Assembly: GCA_015039465.1 (NCBI GenBank)
Contig: MU130546.1
Location: 224,369 to 234,805 of the forward strand
Source: Phlegmacium glaucopus
Lineage: Eukaryota; Basidiomycota; Agaricomycetes; Agaricales; Cortinariaceae
Reading direction: 5' to 3'
DNA: 10,437 bases
Numbering within the stretch: position 1 is the stretch's first letter; each line of letters starts with the position of its first letter. A model generated the notes under the pieces. That model was not told the DNA's origin. It saw only the letters and a program-made list of their open reading frames with translations, and did not search any database. This document shows, one piece after another, positions 9,037 through 10,437 of the stretch. A program made the translations under genes and the position numbers.

Positions 9037-9275
9037 TCCGGCCGGAGTCCGGCCGGACTGTCACCGGACACTGTCCGGAAAATACTAATTTTGGTTGTTA
9101 CAAATAGATATATTATTCCGGGGACTGTCCGATGCCATTTCCGGTGTTTGTCCGGTCGGACAATTAGTCCACCGGACAGTACCAATGGACTTTCCGGTGG
9201 ACAATCACCAGAAATGGGCCAGTGAAGTCCAATGGACAGTCAGCGGACAGCACCGGACAGCCGCTGGACAGCAGC
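9037..9275. repeat. Cluster of GGACA/TGTCC motifs in both orientations
   Basis: At least 11 copies of GGACA or its complement, often extended to CCGGACAGT, within about 240 bp. The three TGTCC copies lie in the left part (about 9072-9151); seven of the eight GGACA copies lie to the right of them (about 9155-9270), the exception being near 9065, so the array is roughly inverted about its middle. Spacing is irregular and the intervening sequence differs, so this is not a simple tandem repeat. Dense short motifs of this kind occur as subterminal transposase-binding sites of fungal DNA transposons and as clustered regulator sites; which applies is unknown. Confidence 0.6.
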
Positions 9276-9361
9276 TATTAATAAACATTACAAAGTGTGG
9301 CTTGTTTGGCAGTGATGTGCTCATGACACGAGTCATGTATTTTGTTCGGGACGCGAGGTAA

Positions 9362-9369
9362 TCACGTGA
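9362..9369. promoter_or_regulatory. TCACGTGA palindrome (E-box-like)
   Basis: A perfect 8-bp palindrome matching the core bound by basic helix-loop-helix factors such as the Cbf1 type. A related sequence, GATTATGTGAC, follows about 20 bp later. It lies upstream of the doubtful plus-strand ORF; its role is unknown. Confidence 0.25.
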
Positions 9370-9399
9370 CTCAAGGTGGGTGATTATGTGACTGTAAGT

Positions 9400-9420
9400 G
9401 ACGACCAGAGCTCACCTCTG
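9400..9420 (+). repeat. Partial GACGAC hairpin (first of three)
   Basis: GACGAC, then CAGAG, a 5-base loop CTCAC and CTCTG. The left foot matches the two complete hairpins downstream, but the right foot GTCGTC is missing. A GTAAGT donor-like site overlaps its left edge (9394-9399), the reverse order to the other two, and a CTCAAG acceptor-like end follows near 9450. Confidence 0.4.
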
Positions 9421-9465
9421 TTTTCTCTCACACCACCACCTCACCTCAAGGCTGCGACAAACAAC

Positions 9466-9504
9466 GACGACTACGGATGGTGCTGCGCGCCATCCGTAGT
9501 CGTC
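9466..9504 (+). repeat. Perfect 15-bp inverted repeat (hairpin)
   Basis: Arms GACGACTACGGATGG (9466-9480) and CCATCCGTAGTCGTC (9490-9504) with a 9-base loop. The right arm is followed by AAAAG and GTACGT, a splice-donor consensus, then a 57-nt intron-like segment with CTAAT and CCCCACAG. Confidence 0.9.
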
Positions 9505-10212
9505 AAAAGGTACGTAAATATGTTATGTTACAATACAATACACTAATTACCACACATACCCCACAGGACAGACGTGCGACGTGGCAACGTCACCGTCCCC
9601 CCACATCAAAATGCCGGCAACGACGACCACAGATCACCATCTGTGGTCGTCAAAGAGGTATGTACCTCTTTTCTCACCCGTTTCCGAGTGCTAACCACCC
9701 CACATACCCTAGGTCATATATTTTCACCCCCACCATCCGTTTTCAGTCAACGCCGGCCGTTTTCAGCGAACGCCCCCATTTCCATCCATCACCACCCGTT
9801 TTCAGTCGGTACCGCCCTTCTTCAACCAACACCACCCGTTTTCAGCCAACACCGCCCGTTTTCAGCCAACACCGCCCGTTTTCAGCCAACACCAGCCGTT
9901 TTCAGCCAACACCCCCCATTTCCATCCAACACCACCTGTTTTCAGTCGGTACCGCCCTTCTTCAACCAACACCACCCGTTTTCAGCCAACACTGCCCGTT
10001 TTCAGCCAACGCCAGCCGTTTTCAGGGAACACCCCCCCTTTCCATCCAACGCCACCCGTTTTCACTTGGTACTGCCCTTCTTCAACCAACACCACCCGTT
10101 TTCAACCAACACCACCTGTTTTCAGCCAACGCCAGCCATTTTCAGCCAACGCCAGCCGTTTTCAGCAACACCAGCCGTTTCCAGCCAACGCCACCCATTG
10201 ACCGCCCATTAG
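9477..10212 (+). CDS. Doubtful spliced ORF through hairpins and minisatellite
   Basis: Candidate exons 9477-9509, 9567-9657 and 9713-10212, with introns 9510-9566 (GTACGT, CTAAT, CACAG) and 9658-9712 (GTATGT, GCTAAC, CCTAG). This gives 207 residues: a short Arg-rich start (MVLRAIRSRQK, DRRATWQRHR) and a Pro/Ser/Phe-rich repetitive tail with a 20-residue period. Unspliced, a 285-residue frame also runs to 10334, because the first intron is 57 nt and stop-free. The ATG sits inside the left arm of a perfect hairpin. I recognise no domain, and the 20-bp repeat is stop-free in all three plus frames, so the open frame alone is weak evidence. The good splice signals are the main argument for transcription. 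Confidence 0.2.
9622..9651 (+). repeat. Perfect 13-bp inverted repeat (hairpin)
   Basis: Arms GACGACCACAGAT (9622-9634) and ATCTGTGGTCGTC (9639-9651) with a CACC loop. It shares the GACGAC/GTCGTC base with the upstream hairpin but has a different upper stem, and is likewise followed by AAAGAG and GTATGT, then a 55-nt intron-like segment with GCTAAC and CCCTAG. Confidence 0.9.
9731..10190 (+). repeat. 20-bp minisatellite, about 23 units, with higher-order period
   Basis: Tandem units close to ACCGCCCGTTTTCAGCCAAC. Variant units (CCCCCATTTCCATCC, then a GTTTTCAGTCGGT type, then a CCCTTCTTCAACCAAC type) recur together, starting near 9773, 9913 and 10033, that is 140 and then 120 bp apart: seven and six units. 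So blocks of units have been duplicated together. Most units contain TTTTCAG, a 3' splice-site match. The array is free of stop codons on the plus strand in every frame, while the minus strand has a TGA in most units. Confidence 0.92.
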
Positions 10213-10360
10213 ACCCACCTGCCACCTATTTCGACCCACCGCTACCACCCCAGCCCATCTACCACCCGTTTCAACACATCACCGCCCATTTCAACTCGCC
10301 ACCGCCCATTTTGACCTGCCATTACCTACTCTGACCGGTTTTGACCCACCACTACCCATT
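10191..10360 (+). repeat. Degenerate continuation of the minisatellite
   Basis: Irregular repeats of the CCACCCATTTTGACC / CACCGCCCATTTCAAC type, clearly related to the 20-bp unit but with variable spacing. The pattern fades near 10360 into AT-rich sequence with no feature. Confidence 0.6.
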
Positions 10361-10437
10361 TTGATGCAATTTTCATGTATTATCTAGCTAGTTAGCTACT
10401 CAACCTACAACTCTACCATTGTGCTTAGTGAATTTCA

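Noticed and set aside
9466..9715. Helitron 3' end (hairpin followed by CTAG)
   Set aside because: The CTAG near 9709-9712 is about 60 bases from the nearest hairpin rather than about 10, fits an intron acceptor better, and there is no rolling-circle replicase or 5' TC end.
9731..10190. CRISPR array
   Set aside because: Units are directly tandem with no unique spacers, and the organism is a fungus.

Overview
This window looks like nuclear DNA from a mushroom-forming basidiomycete (Agaricomycetes). Three things point there: a NACHT/WD40 protein of the type expanded in these fungi, a degenerate FunK1 (fungal-specific) protein kinase, and many short 49-65 nt GT-AG introns. I had no database; family names rest on motifs I can read.

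Layout. 1-1174: no intact gene, possibly a relic or part of an LTR retroelement. 1175-1970: AT-rich 3' flank with no gene. 1971-6422, minus strand: one large gene for a STAND/NLR-type NTPase. I can assemble it from seven exons with six introns that all keep frame, giving about 1,367 residues: a short Ser/Thr/Pro-rich leader, a NACHT NTPase, a helical region, and 14 nearly identical 42-residue WD40 repeats, enough for two seven-bladed propellers. Just upstream of its start (6423-6568) lies a coding-like stretch one base out of frame, which may be a lost or mis-sequenced N-terminus.

6787-7556, minus strand: a broken zinc-type alcohol dehydrogenase lacking its N-terminal half, with an in-frame stop and several frameshifts. 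About 7760-8642, minus strand: a broken FunK1 kinase that keeps its start and some splice sites but loses frame in the kinase core and stops at the HRD catalytic motif. 8643-9036: nothing recognisable.

9037-10360 is a dense patch of structured repeats: 11 GGACA/TGTCC motifs in about 240 bp, TGTCC mostly on the left and GGACA mostly on the right; two perfect hairpins and one half-degraded one built on GACGAC/GTCGTC, the two perfect ones each followed by a splice-donor-like GTAYGT and an intron-like segment; then a 20-bp minisatellite of about 23 units with a 120-140 bp higher-order period. A plus-strand spliced ORF can be drawn through the hairpins and minisatellite, but whether it is a gene is doubtful.

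The only gene I believe is functional is the NACHT-WD40 gene. By analogy with the HET-E/D/R (HNWD) proteins of Podospora it would be an intracellular non-self receptor whose WD40 array evolves quickly by exchange between repeats. The pseudogenes and repeats around it suggest a fast-turnover accessory region. The least explained part is the hairpin/minisatellite complex at the right end.
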